Assembly: GCA_947561395.2 (NCBI GenBank)
Contig: OX387195.1
Location: forward strand, 22,335,126-22,399,125
DNA length: 64,000 nucleotides
From: Buxus sempervirens
Lineage: Eukaryota; Streptophyta; Magnoliopsida; Buxales; Buxaceae
Reading direction: 5' to 3'
Positions within the stretch are counted from its first letter, which is position 1, and every line of letters begins with the position of its first letter. Position numbers and translations under genes: made by a program. This document shows positions 26,501-41,500 of this stretch, piece after piece. The notes beneath the pieces are model-generated. The model was not told where the DNA came from. It ran no database searches and saw only the letters and a list, made by a program, of their open reading frames with translations.

Positions 26501-29500
26501 TAGGCATAGATTGCACGTCACTCCTCTCATTAGATTATTTCCACACTTCATTACAATGAACTTCAAATGATAGCATAAAAATATTGCACAACTTATTATT
26601 GCTTTACTTAATATCTATAATTGTATTCTCCCAATTATATTTCTTCTAACAGTGTTTCATTTAAGTCCATAATTTACTTACTTTTCTTTGAGGTTAAACT
26701 TCTACTGATTCTTATTTGAAATGTCACTGTGCACATAATATAATTTATAAATCCATTTCCAACCAACACTAAAGGTTCCCCAACCAAGGGTGTGCGTGTG
26801 TGAGTGTACATATTAAATTATGACCAACTAATAACCTTTAATTGCATATATTAGGACCTAAAAATATCATACCTGTCTTATAGTCTATTTTCTTTAGTTT
26901 CTATAGATATAAAAACAAAGAAAGTTTATTTATTAAGAATTTGTAATATTTTTCTAAAAATTAAAAAAGTATTTTATTTCTTCTTTTAAGCAGAGTTTAT
27001 TGATCAAACCAAGAAGCCCTAAATATCTGGAGGGACAAGCCTAAAAACACTAGCCATAGGTCAACAATGGTTCCCATATAATTTTCTACCATCTTAAAAA
27101 TGTTTAAAACTTCAACCACCAACTACTACATATGATCAATCCTTTCTTTTTTGGGATGAATAATGATATATATAGCAAATAGAATACAATCCATTCATGA
27201 GACCACTAGAAACCCTATGACTACTCAAGAGATACATAGCATACAGAAAAAGCCCTCCATACTAATTACCCTGCCAATCAATATGAGAAACGGGATGGGG
27301 GGATGAGTAACAACATCCATGCCAGTCCCTAAACAATCTCAGGAATACTCAATCCACTGAACTCTGGTCGAACAAACACCCACAAGGCAATCACCGTTAA
27401 AATACACTCCACAACATACTCCACACTCCCCCTCCCATACCATCCTGAAAGATTTTGCGGTTCCTCTCTAACCAAATGTGCCACACAACTGAATGTAAAG
27501 CTATATCATACATGATGTGCCCTCTCTTCTCAAATAAAAAAAAAAACCAAACTCTACCCAAATTCAAAAAACTGAACTCTCAAGATTGTAAATGGGCAAA
27601 GCAAGCCTCATCTAGTTGGGCTTAGTTTCACAAATTCTGAGTAGTGTTCAAGCTCATCAAGAAAATTTTAGTACTAATCTTTGATTTGAAAACATTATTG
27701 GGGCAGATAAGCCAAATCCAGTTAATTATAATTTGGAGAACTCCATGGGTTGTTATGTATAACATTAAGAAGAAATAAAAACTATAAGTGACAATGCATT
27801 GCTTTAAAAATCCAACAAAAATATATTACTTAAATAAATAATATAAATATATCAACATATGTCATGATCAACTAAGTCCAGCCTCAACTGAGCGCACCTA
27901 ACCTGCTCAAGCTAGTTAAGGAAATGAGCATTTTTTTCAAAGCTTGGACTCAAACTTTCTGGACTATTGATTGAGCACAATGTCAGCTCAAGCAAGCCGA
28001 GCTCAAATCTTTGACAGAGCTAGCTCAGCTAGTTTTAAGCATAAGAACACTCACTAAGGACCTGGATTTGATGGAACAAGACTAGAATCATCCACTGCAT
28101 AGTTAAAATGAAGGTAGTGTTAGGTACTCTCTTTTTTTTTTATCAGTAAATGGTAGATATATTATATAAATAGAAACAGAGAAATCATACAAGCAGAGGT
28201 ACACAAAGAGTGTACCAGAACCTATAGCTTACTCTCGCCTAAGCATAGAAGCGAGGGCTAGGACCCAAGAATACTCTTTCGTCAACAAATATATCCCCCA
28301 CCCAGCTCATAAAAGCTATTACAATTTAAGAACTCCTCGATAGAGATATTAACTCCTGCTCCTCGACCAATCAACCATGTATGTATCAAAGACAAAACGG
28401 CCCTCAGAATCGAATGGTCATTTCTCTCCAAGTTTTTAAATATCCTCCTGTTCCTTTCGCCCCATATGACCCAAGCTACTGCTGCAGGGGCCATATTCCA
28501 GCTTATTTCTCCACATGACTTTCCTTTTTTTCACCCCCAAGCTTCTAGAGCTGATTTAAAATCCTTTGGGTGAACCCAATCTACCTGTAACCTTTGGAAG
28601 ATAGATCCCTAGAGCCTTGAAGTTCCTTTGCAGTGCAGAAGGAGGTGGGATACGTTTTCTTCCTCTTCTTTGCATATGCTGCATCTATTGGCCATTTGCC
28701 ATCCCCTACTCTTCAAGTGGTCCACTGTTAAAATCTTGTCAAGAGCTGCTGTCCACATAAAGAAGGCCACCTTGCTTGGGAACATGTTTGACCAAATATG
28801 CCTAAACACTGTTTGCTCCAAGCCTGAGTTGTGAAGATGATCAAAAGCCTCCTTAACTTAAAAGGAACCAGATTTGCCATGAATCCATCTTCTAGTGTCA
28901 TCTTCTTGCCCTATAGCCTTGCTATACAATGTATTTAATAAAGCCTCATAGCTAACAATTTCCCATTCCATCAGATTTCTCCTTAGGTCAATGCTCCACA
29001 CGGTACCAGCTTCTGAATTAGACATGTAGTCACTTATCATTGCTTGTTTATTAGTGCATAGGTTGTAAATCAAGGGATAAGACTCCTTCAACTTGGCCTC
29101 TTCGCACCATATGTCTTCCCAAAAATTGATTCTCAAGCCATTCCCCACTAAGTACTTGCAGTCCTTCTCCACAGAGTTTGAGAACTTGGCAATGGGTCTC
29201 CAAAGGCTCATCCCACAAGGGAGATTAGAGGGTGTGGGAAACCAACCATTGGATGAGGAGCCATATTTTCCAGCAACTAGGTCCCTCCACATGTTGCCGT
29301 TCTCGCTACCAAACCTCCAAATCCACTTTTGTAAGAGAGCTTTATTAAACGTCGACAATAGTCTAAGACCAAGACCCCCTTCTTCCTTTGATTTGCATAT
29401 CTGGTTCCAAGCCACTAAGTGGAATTTGGATTCTCCATCCTTGCCTTCCCACAGAAAATTTCTTTGGATTTGTTCCAACTTCTTTGCCACAGATTTTGGA

Positions 29501-32500
29501 ATTCTTAGGGTAGACATGAAGAAAGTGGGGAGACTTGCTAACACACTCTTAATTAATACCAACTTACCACCTTTCGAAAGGGAACGACTTTTCCACGTTG
29601 CGAGTTTTCTCTCCATATTCTCTATAACTGGATTCCAAATAGTAGACCTTCTATAGTTAACCCCCAATGGAATTCCAAGATAAGAAGATGGAAACTTCCC
29701 TACTTTGCAGCCCAAACATCGGCTAAGATTGAGAATATTCTCCTCCTTCCCAATCTGAAACATCTCACTCTTGGCCAGATTTATCCTTAAACCGGTGCAT
29801 GCTTCAAAACTCATTAGAATGCCTCTAAGCCACATGATGTGGTGGGGATTGGGCTTGCAAAATACAAGGATATCATCCGCAAATAGAAGATGATTAATTG
29901 ATGTAGACCTTCCAAATGACACTCCTTCTATCATACCGCCTTCCGAAGCTTTTGAAACCATTCTACTAAATACCTCCATAATAATGGTGAAGAGGAGGGG
30001 GAATAAGGGATCTCCTTGACGTAGTCCTCTTGAGCTTCTAAAGAATCCCGCTGCCACCCCATTTATGAGAACCGAGCTTGTGGTTGTTGAGATACAGTGT
30101 GTGATCCATTTCCTCCACTTCTCGCCAAATCCCATACGGCCAAGCATGTATTCCAAGAACTCCCCATTGACGTTGTCATAGGCCTTCTGAAAATCTAACT
30201 TACACATTATCATGTTCTCCTTTTTCCTCATGCACGAGTCAATACATTCACTAGCCATTAGTACTCCATCTTGTAATTGCCTTCCCCCGACAAAGACCCC
30301 TTGAGATTTAGAGATTAAATACTGTAGCATCGGTCTCAACCTGTTAGCTAACAGTTTGGCTATGATCTTGTAGACGCTGCACACCAGACTAATAGGTCTG
30401 TACTCATGAATTTTGCACGAGCTTTCCTTCTTTGGAATTAGCACTATGAAAGTAACATTCAGACTCCTGACAAATCTGCCATTTTTGTGAAATTCCTCAA
30501 TAGTTGCCATCAAATCAGCTTTTAAAATACTCCAGCACTTTTTGAAAATTCCATGGGGTACCCATCCGGTCCTGGTGCTTTGTCCCCCTTAAGTTGCATG
30601 ACTACTCCTTTGACCTCTTCCTCCGAGAAAGGGCTTTCTAAACTTTCCCTGTCTTCATCCTTCAGATTGTTGACTTCCAAGCCATCTACCTTGGGTCTGA
30701 AACCAGCTGACTCTTTGTACAAATCAGCAAAGTATTCTGGGATCTTCTTCCTTATAACCTCCTCCTCCTCATAAAACTTTCCATCAATATCTTCTTCCTT
30801 ATAACCTCCTCTTCATCCTTCAGCAAAGTTGGCTCTTAGTCTTGCATTCGCCATCGGGTGGAAGAATTTCGTGTTCCTATCCCTTTCTTTAAGCCAAAGC
30901 ACTCTCGATTTTTGGAGCCAGCACATTTCCTTTCTCTTAGCCCATGATCTGAATTCCATTTTCGTCCTCTCTCTCTTCACCCAATCTGTTGGACTGAGCA
31001 TCTCTTCCTCTTCTAATTTGTCCAGCTCCTTGATCTGCTTTAGTGGGATATCCATTTGTTCTTCCACCTTCCCAAACTCCTCCTTATTCCACCTCTTTAA
31101 CTTTTCCTTCAACAGCTTGAGTTTGCTACTCAAAACATAACTAGGCTCACCTACCACCTTCATTTCAGCCCACCACCCTTCAACTCTTTTCACGAAGCCC
31201 TCGTCCTCCAACCACATGTTCTCAAATCTGAAGGGGCCAGCTCTTTTAATCTCATTGTCACAGGTAAGAAGTAATGGAATGTGGTCAGATGTCAACCTTG
31301 GTAATGCATCAACTCCTAAACTCGGGAAAAGAGACTCCCATTCCCCCGAGACTAGGAATCTATCTATCTTGGACATTGAGGGTGGATCCTTGTTATTAGA
31401 CCACGTAAACTTAGCTCCTCTCATAGGCATGTCAAGCAAAGACAGATAGTTTATGAAGTCTGAAAATCCTTTCATGGCTAGGGATATACTTCTGCATCCC
31501 TTTCTCTCCGCAGGGAATCTAATAACATTAAAGTCCCTACCTATGCACCACGGCGAGTCGCACCCCTGTCTAACTTCAATCAATTCCTGCCATAAAGATG
31601 GGAGAAGAGAATCTGAGTTGGGGCCATACACTCCACTTATTAATACTGACTTAGCCAACTTTGGAATGAACAGTGATGCAGAAATGGAGTACAACTTGAT
31701 CCATGATTGGCGAAGCTGGAACCTATCAGCCTTCCATGCCAAGATGATTCCACTCGAGCTTCCTCTCAATGGAAGGATAATCCATCTAATTCTTCCCAAG
31801 TCCCAGAAACTTCTTAAGGTACTACTATCTACTGATTCCATCTTAGATTCTTGAAGCATGATAATATCTGGGTTCCAAGTTCTCAGCAATGTTCTTACTG
31901 TGTCCCTCTTGTCTGCTGCATTCAGACCTCTTGTGTTCCAAGTTAGGATTTTAAACATCATTTGAGTTGGGTAACCCTTTCCTTCCTTTCTTTCTACGGT
32001 TGCTCTTATTCTGCCCCTGACTTGGTGTGTCCTTTACAGACCATGAGAGTTTCTGCAGCTCCCTTTCTGCTTTCCTGCTTTTTCTTTTAACTCCAGCATT
32101 CTGGTTTTCAATTGCTGTGAAGAGTGCCAAGACTTCCTCCTCAAAACCTTCAAAAGACACCCCTAAGAATTTGCTCATTAGTAATATTCTGTTCAACATA
32201 ACCTCCGAACCCTTTGCTTCCTCCTTAAAGTCTAGGCTTGGCCCATAAGATAGCATTACTTCCTGACGTTCTGAAGCAGGAGACCCATCCCCATCGAGTA
32301 CCTCACTACTCAATGGGTTTGCCATCTGGATTGGAGTAGGACCTTCAAATTGGGAATCCGATATGCCGTCTGATCCTAGGTGAACTGAATCGGCCGACAA
32401 ATTGGAAATGAAAGGCAGCCCCTGTGTCTCTGAGACATTGTTTCTTACTTCTTGCTTCTCTTGCAACATCGACGAGTGCAGAAACTCCTGCTGATCGTTA

Positions 32501-35500
32501 AAATCCCCAGGATCAGAACTCCCCACTCTCCCTTGAGTCCCTTCCCGAGGCCCACTGGCCCCAAAACCCAAGTGCCCAGAAACCAGAGAGGAAGGAGATT
32601 AAGAAGTTGGGCTATTTCCATCTACTGGAGAATGGGCAGACAAACCTGCTGAACCAAGTTCATCGACGACAGCCAACTGACGACCCGCCTGGATCAATGA
32701 CTGTGCTGTGTCAGCAACATCAAGGAGTTCGACGTTCTCTACAAGCTCAAATCGGACGAAGGGAGGGAAGCCAGCTTCGTCTTCCAAATCCAGCCGAACA
32801 TGAACAGGGTAGTCGCCGTCTTCTTGAGTTGAACCTGAAGAAACAGTGTCACTCAATGGGGAGGCACTGCTGAAATCATCCAGGGACCCTTCAACATCTG
32901 CTTCTAAGATGACCTCGGGAGTCTTTGATGCCTTGTATCCTCTGATCGAGTGTGGTTCCTCTTCGGAAGCGAGCTGCTTGGGAAGCTGTGGTGAAGGTGC
33001 AAATGAAGGAAGAGGAATTTTCGACTGATACCCAAGGCCCAGAGGGTGCTGGAAATGGGCTGGATCGTCTGACGCATTACGACCCTTTGCTAAGGGCTAA
33101 GGCTGAACTCGATGCCCCACAAAATGAGTTGGACCCCGAGGCCTCTCTAACTACCTACTAAGGCCCGACTCACTTGAGTGATGGGTCTGGGAGTTAGACC
33201 CATGGGGACGCCCACTCTCACGGAGAAGCCTAACCCCTCTCTCTGAAAAAGCAGCCAATTCCTCTTATTTGTCAGGTCTGCAATATCTACAAGAGTCTCC
33301 ATCCTCCTAACGAGGGATATGATGATTTTCACCTGACTGGCTGAATTCTAAACTTCTTGCCACATCATCATCTTCTCCACCGAAGAGAGATCTCCAGCTA
33401 GGGCTAGCAATGAGTCGGATATATATCCGAATTCGATCCGAATCTGATCCGAAATTGGCGAATCCAATCCAAAATCTAAGATCCATGGTTCGAATACGGA
33501 TCTGAAATCTAAGATCCGAAAAAATTCAGATTCAAATATGAATATATATATATATATATATATATCTGATCCGAATAGGATCCGACCGAAATCATATATA
33601 TCCTATGCATAAACCCAGAACAGACATTGGTTAGACTGTAGACCATTTATAAACTACGGTTGAACCATCATAACTAAAACCAAAAACCTTTAGAGAACGA
33701 TTTGCCCTAAATCTAAACTCTCTCCTCTTTGTCGCTACCACCCTCCAGCGACTGTTACCTGCAAACCCACTTAAAGAACCAATTCCAAAACCCCCTATTT
33801 TGAAACGTTTTTTACTCTAAAATTTTATTGTCCAGAACAGGCCGGTCGTTCTAAGTTCGAGGGTACGATTTTTTTTGTCAGTCACTCAATATCCACCGTT
33901 GCGTGGTGCTTCAAATTTGAATTTCAAACCCATTTATCATTTAAATCCCTCTCTGAGTAGGGCTGGCAATGAGTGGGATATATATCTGAATTTGATCCGA
34001 ATCCGATCTGAAACCGAAATTGGCGAATTCGAATATAGGATTTAGATCCGTGGTTCGAATACGGATCTGAAATCTAAGATCTGATAAAATTCAGATTCAA
34101 ATACAAATATACATATATCCGATCCGTATTCGACCAATTGCCACCCCTATCTCCAGCTCTTTAACATCTGTTGCTTGACCTCCGGCACCGGCGAAACGAG
34201 AGTTTGAATACTTCCGACCCATCCCAAAGGCAAATAGATCTGGGTATTCTCCTCAGAGATTGTTCCTTAACCAACATGGAAATTTGGCAAAGGACATTGG
34301 GCAACTCCTCGATCTCCCCTACTTTCAGAAGTCCACCCCCCACGCTGCCTAATAGAGAGAGCGTCGAAGGCCCCATCAAGTGAAGGGGAATGCCTTCGAT
34401 TCTTATCCAAGAGCCTCCGGCGGAATAGTCTTTGGTGAAACCACCTCCTACCAGATTCAAACGAAGGAGGCTAATACTTCCCTTACTCCCAAAACGAATT
34501 TCCCTCATGGAAATCAATTTCCGAAAATCATTATCTGAATACAGGAATAATAATGCCTTCCTTGCTGACAGGCTCGAGATGGAACAAACAATGCCGTGGT
34601 CTCTCTGCAATTCTTCCTTCACCCTCTTCCACCTCATCTCGCCTGAGAGCTGAAGGCAAACAACGGCAGAGCTCCATCTGGTATTCACCGGGCAAACATC
34701 GACAACTGGGACCCATCCCAAGTTATGAATTTCTCCCACAACTTCATTGGTTCTCACAAGCTCAACCACCGGTGAATTAAGCACCCTATTTCTAATTGTG
34801 TCCCCAGAGGATGCAGGTCTCTTCAGCAGGGGTTCCTTTGACAGCACTCTCCTCAGGTCTTTCCACAAGTAGTGCCAACTCCCTGAAGATTGATCTAAAG
34901 GGAAAATCAAACTCCTCCTCCCACTCTCAAAGGACGATAAGAGAAGGAAGCATCCCCAGCTGTTAGACTTCCTCTCCAAAACGAGCTTTCTTCCGAAAGA
35001 CCTGTTGCTAAAAATCACTGCATAGGATGAGTCCCCTATATAAATCCGGTGCTCACAATCCACCAACCACTTGCATTCGTCAGCCAGAAGGATCATCCAC
35101 CTAGTGCGATGACCTGAAATTTCTGAAATCCTGACCTCCTTGCAGCGATGGTTAACGAAACCTTCCAGGACTATGTTCTTCCTCTCGATTTTGTTGATGA
35201 ACTTGAACACATTTCCTGCTGGGGGCGTCATCTCGGTCAACCAAATAATCTATACCACTAGACCGCTACCACCTTCAAACGAAGCAGCCCTCCTTCGCAG
35301 ACGACCTCAAGAGAGACCAGAGGCAGGCTCCTCGCGACAATGGCAAGCACTTGTAGCTCCGGCAGAAAGCACTTCTTCTCCACGCACGGATCTTGTCTCC
35401 AGTGAGCTTCAACGAACTTGTCTCCAGTAAGCTTCAACTAAACGTTTCTACTCCTACAAGCAGTTCTTCTGCTTCCGACGAGGCTCGACGAAACTTCCAG

Positions 35501-38500
35501 ACGACGACCACTTCCTCCCTCCAATGAGAGACGATGAACGCTTCAGCTTGACTAACGCTTCTCTGCGATGTTGCGAATACGAAACTTCTAACAAACGCGG
35601 CTTCTCACGACGAACTCTTCTTTTCTCGACGAACGACGACGGCCTCCAACAAAGCGCTTCTTCTCTCTGCTTCCGACGAACGAGAAGCCCTCCAACAAAC
35701 GCTTCTCTGCTTCCGACGAACGCTGCTCACAACGACGAACACTGCTTCCGAAAAGCCCTTCGACAAACACTGCTCACGATAACGAACCCCCCTCACCACG
35801 TGTTAGGTACTCTTGCCAATCATAAAATAATTTCCTAGCTTCACCCATTTACAGGAGATGAGGGAAGAGCAAAGACTAAGTTGATTGGTTCAAAAAGAAA
35901 CTCAAGCATCCATCATAAAGAGAAAATAATTAAGAAAGTGAAGCACATGCTCTTAGCTTTATAACACACTGCTCACAGGTTGGGAATCTGTATATCTCTA
36001 CAAACAAGGGTTTCAACCATGATATATGTATAAAACCAATCAAATGAAGAAACTCTAGGCAGACCTAGCTTAACCAAAAGTCCTAAAAGTTTGTCACCAT
36101 CCCTGTGCTTCCTTGACCCTCAAATAACTCTGATACAAAATCTATTTTTAATATCAGGAGACAACGCTTCTCCTCTACCCAATTCAAAGCCACCAAGATA
36201 CACTTGAGCGTTTAGAACAACCTTGAGCATTCCTTTCTCCCTCAAAACCTGGCTACTCCAAAACATGGACAATACTCCATCAAAATGTTTCTGGTGGAGC
36301 AATAGTCTCAAAAGATACATGTTGTGGTCCTTGTGGATTGAACACCCCAAAGCTAAGACATGTATTCATATATAAAAGCAATTCAATATCTACAAATGCA
36401 TTTTCTAAAATGGGTGCTCCAAATTGACCATCCTCTTAAGTGTCCGTAGTTGTGTGTGTAAAGATAGTAATTTCCAATCTTACTTTGATCATATGATGGA
36501 GAACAGACACATAATAAAGAAAAACTACAATTGCTAAAGGGCAAGACCTGACGAATGACGATCACTGATCATGTAAATAGGAAAATTATTGTAACATAAA
36601 TAGAAAAAGATTCATTTACAAGATCACATGATATAATTTTTTTAGACTAAGAATGGACTTTACACTAATTTTTTCAGTTGGAAGAACAAGCTTCAGAGAA
36701 AAGGCATACCTTAACCCCATTTCCACTTATGGAGCAAAGAATGGACTTTATCTCTGCAAATTTCTCGACTGCAAAAGATTTTCTGTATGCAAATATAATC
36801 TGGTGACAGGAAAACACAAAATAATTAAAATAAAACTAGGTCATTTCAGCAATTTATGAAGTAAGCTCTAACTTTAAGACAAATGTTACCTGATGAAAGA
36901 GGGATTGAGCAGCAGATAGAAGAATACTATGTAAATCTCCTGCTGATAAAGAATACTGCCAAAGATCTCTTGAAGCAACCCTCAACTTCAAACGGTGCAC
37001 AGAGTAGTCCTTAATAGGACATTTACCATGCCTAATTTGAAGGATCAGAATAAAATTAAAAACCAAAACGTCCAGCATTAAAGTCAAGTTACACAAACAA
37101 AATTAAATATAAGCAGTTACAGTCCCACAGAAGCAAAAAAATAGCAGATGATTCTTAAAAAAGGAAGCATTACAAGGCTTCCACTTCATAATTGAAAATT
37201 TATTCGCAAAAACAGATGCCAACGGAAAAAACTGGCTAATTAGCAACTAAAAGTGCCTAAAGTTATTTAGAAAATAAAAAAAAAAGGTGCTGCCAAAACA
37301 CAGCATCACCTTTTCCTACATTGCCATTTTGCTTGGGGGCTTATGGATGTGACTTTTTCAGATTATTGATGTTCCATGGGTGATGCCAGCGTCTTTTGGA
37401 GCATGGTTTGACCAGTGGAGGATATCAAGACTTGGAAGGAGGGATCGTATATTGTAATTTGTGAGGGCTCCTTTTCCATGCAGTGGCTTGGCACATATGA
37501 ATGGAGAGAAACAGGAGAATCTTTCATGACAAATGTTTGCCTAAGAAGCAGATATTTGAAGCCATACTCGTGGCTGTATCATCATGGGCTTCTCTCAGCC
37601 AGAGTTAGAGTGTGGAGTATTTCCCATGTGGTTATGAAGTGGTCATCGTGTTGTTTTTCATCCCCGTTTCAGGAGGGAGTATTGACTACGTGGAAGGAGC
37701 TGGGGTTGGGGGCCATGAAGGTGAACTTTGATGGGTGCTCGTTGGGTAACGCTGGCCTTTCAAGTATTGGAGGGGTATCCCGGGATCACATGGATGGGAT
37801 TCCTAGCATTTTCTGTGGTTTGGTGAGAGTGAGGGATTCCACTCAAGCATAGCTTCTGGCCCGTCTAATTGGTTTCTCGAAAGCTAAACATATGGGCATC
37901 AGGGACTTAGTAGCAGAGGGTGATGCATCTATTATTATTAGATAGATGCTTAGAGGTAACACTGGTTCATGGAGGTTATCACATTCTGTCAGCAGATCTA
38001 GAGCCTGGGCATGGGAGCTGAATGCCTTTTTCAAGCATGTGCCAAGAGAGGCTAACATTGTTGCAGATATGCTAGCTAAGCATAGTGAATTGAGATCAAA
38101 TTTGTATATAGGGTCTCCATCTGAGGAGTTTGTGGACATGTGTAGAGATAGGGCTTGAGGGCCTTTGGGTGTGAGGTTGGGCATATTTCTATTTATGCCA
38201 AGTTGTATATAGTTTACTAGGTTGGTGATGCTAGGCAGCTTGCTTTATTTATTTATTTCTTTGGTAGTTTATGGGGGTCTTCCCACATACCTATACCGCT
38301 TATGTACATATTATCCTTCTCAATCTTATATACTTCATTATTCATCAACACAGAGCATCAATCTACACAGGGAAAGCACGAAGGGTATATTAACAATCTT
38401 GAAAAAAATTGATCTTACAAAATGTGTTCAAGTGCTACTGTTCTTGTAGGCTGGAGAAGCATATAGGGCAGTGGAGTGTCACAACCATTAATCCTTGAAA

Positions 38501-41500
38501 ACTTCTGCACAAAAAGTAAACGGAGGTATAAGACAGGAAGTCTCACAGCAAAACACCCTTTCTTGAACATCCACAATAAACTTTCACACCTTGACTGGTT
38601 CATCACAATGGATCCATAGAGATGAATGCCACTTGCCCCACAAGTCAAGAACCAAGCTAGCTACTTTACGACTTGCTGAAACACACAAGAAAGGCACAAA
38701 ATATCAATTACCAACAAATATGAACATAGAGAGGAGAATTTTATTATAGCAAGAGATCTTGACAGGAAGGTGGAGGCATCCAAAGCTTTCCATTCTCTGA
38801 TTCTGAAATTTTGGAATTATTTTTAGATGAACAAATATTCTAACCAATCATCACCGGGGGTGGGGAGGAAAAGATATCAATTAAGATCTTAGTGGGAATG
38901 GGAACATGGAGGCCTCCCAAGGCTTCCCTCCCCTTTTCCTGAATCTGAAATTTGGGAATATTTTTTCACTATAGAAAAAGGATTTCTAACCAATAGTATG
39001 GCAACAAAGACATTAAAAAAATCCTTAACTCCCTATTTTCAGAAGATTCTAAATGCACTTCTATGACAGATTCTCCAAGCATGATTTTATTAACAAAATT
39101 CCTTTCTGAGAGTTTCTAAACACACCTCTCTGACTCTCTCGCCCTGAACAACAACAACAAAAAGAATATATTGAAGTTGGTCAAAAAAAATTTTAAAATT
39201 CATACCTTCATCATGTCTTCTAAAAAAAACTCAATTCCAAGCGACAAACATACACATGCTCAGGAGTGCACCTAAAGGAACCCCTTAAGGACAGCTTTAC
39301 TCTAAAAGGATTGTAGCTTAAAGATTAGAGATTCAAATCCATTTGCATCATGATTTCAAATTGTGTTTTTTTCTTTTTCTTTTTCTTTTTCTTTTTGTGG
39401 GGGGTGTGTGTGGGGGTGGGAGAATGGAGTGGTGTTGTCGTCGTCGTAAATGATCACACCTTTAGCTCTTAATGGCAAAGGCTTGTGCCTCATGATCGAA
39501 GTAAAATTAAGGATATCAAAAACCACGCACAATCTGATGGTGACTTTACATAAATTTTCCAAAGGAGTAACAACAATGGTAACTTATGTCGATCGATACA
39601 CACATGAATAAAATTTCAATAAAAGTCGTCAAACGAAAAATCAAAATGGAACTATTGGGGTTTATATCTTTGGAATTTTTCTTCCGTAAACAGGGCTTTT
39701 CATTATTAAAATAATTAAACTAAGTTTCATATGCAAACTTGGTCATTTTAGAGCATTATATTCTATGTACATAGTTTGGATAAGATGAGTCATATAACTT
39801 ACCATAAGATTTTAACATCATAGCACTCAATAACAACAATTTCTTGCCTAATTATTTTATTTATATAATTGAAGAACCCTAGGTATAGACATGCTTTACA
39901 AGTTTAAGTTTAGAAGCTACAAGATATTAGTTGAAGTCTTCAAAACTTTACTAATATATGCTTGAATTTCGTACAATGAAAATTTTTCCCATTTTCTCCA
40001 TTTCTTATTCATTTTTCACTCATATCTTGCGTTTCAAGTATTTTTCATTCATTATACCCTCCATGACTGCACTTGGGTGGTAAGGCTATGCTCATGGTGC
40101 TGATGCTCCTCATTTAGAAAAGTCAAATGCTTCTTCTCACATCCTTAAGAGTTTCACAAAATGAGGTTGAGCTTAACAATGTCATTTTTTATTTTAATCA
40201 ATCGAGAAAACTTTCAAAGAAATATAAAGATTGTATAGGGGTTCAAGTTGTATAGGGGTTGGTCTTAACATTCAGGATTCAGTCGCTCTAAACCTTAGCG
40301 GAGTGCTCGGATGTCGCATAGGTGTCCTCCCTATATCTTATCTTGGTTTGCCTCTTGGCGCTTCTCCTAGATCGACAACCTTTTGGGATCCGGTCATTGA
40401 AAGGGTGGAAAAGAGATTGGCCAGGTGGAAGAGTAATTATCTATCTTTGGGGGGTAGAATCACATTAATCAAATCGGTATTAGCCAACCTTCCTGAATAC
40501 TACATGTCTCTTTTTAGGATGCCTAAAAGGGTAGTGGACACTCTTGAGAAAACCCAAAGAGACTTCTTGTGGGAAGGTGGAGGAGAAAGGAAGTCTCACC
40601 TGGTTGAATGGAAAATGGTTTGCAAAGACAAGGCAAGGGGTGGGGTGGACATTGGGAATCTAGCCTCTCGCAATTCATCTCTCTTGGCTAAGTGGTTGTG
40701 GCGGTATAGCTTTGAGCAAGAAAGCCTATGGCATCAAGTGATAGCTCACAAATACGGAAGAGGGGTTAATCGGTGGACCACTAATATGCGGGCTCGGCCT
40801 ACGGGTACATGCCCATGGAAGGCTATGGTCAGACTGGGAGACACTTTCTATCCTCACCTCCGTCTTTGCATTGGATCCGGTTCCTCTGTGCTCTTTTGGC
40901 ATGGCCTTTGGTGGGGGGACTCTCCCTTAGCCACCTCTTTCCCATCTTTATTTCTTGTTGCCAATCTTCCTAATGCTTTGGTTTCTAACATATTGACTTG
41001 GTCTAACGAGGGTCTTGCTTGGAACTTATCATTTAGAAGGGACTTACGATCTCATGAAGTTGTGGATATGGCCTCTCTTGTTGATTCTTTAAAAGATTGC
41101 TTTATTGACCCAGAATCCAGGGATAGGGTTATTTGGACCTTGTCCTCCTCCGGGGCTTTTTCATGTAAATCCTTTTTTGCCTCTCATCGTCCTGATTCCA
41201 ATGCCCCACTTGCATATTTTTCAGCCTCAAAACTATGGAAACCTATGGTGCCCCCAAAAATAAAGGCGTTTCTCTGGACTGTTCTTTCGTACAGGATAAA
41301 CACGGCAGATATGTTACAGAGAAGGTATGTTTTATTACCCAACATGTGCTTTCTATGCAGGGAAGCAGGTGAAGATATTGACCATATCTTTCTTAACTGT
41401 CATTTCTCTAGAGAAATATGGAGTCGTCTATTTCAGATGATTGATATTCCGTGAGTCTTACCTGCATCACTTGGAGACTTTTTCCAGCAATGGAGGATTT

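Larger units (their letters stand above)
28131..35799 (-). mobile_element. Full-length L1 LINE in an MDN1 intron (sense orientation)
   Basis: The element is flanked by a perfect 14-bp target duplication, GTGTTAGGTACTCT, at 28117-28130 and 35800-35813. Its poly(A) tail shows as a T run at 28132-28141 on the plus strand. It has a 5' region with tandem repeats, an ORF1 region (35240 down to 31951) and an ORF2 (31961 down to about 28282) with endonuclease, reverse transcriptase and zinc-knuckle (zf-RVT) parts. A 751-bp hAT-like element sits inside ORF1, so the LINE itself is about 6.9 kb. The coding regions carry only a handful of stops and shifts, so the insertion is fairly young, but it cannot move by itself. 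Confidence 0.92.

Noticed and set aside
29093-29656. A 187-codon plus-strand frame
   Set aside because: It is the antisense shadow of the LINE reverse transcriptase and zf-RVT coding region on the minus strand.
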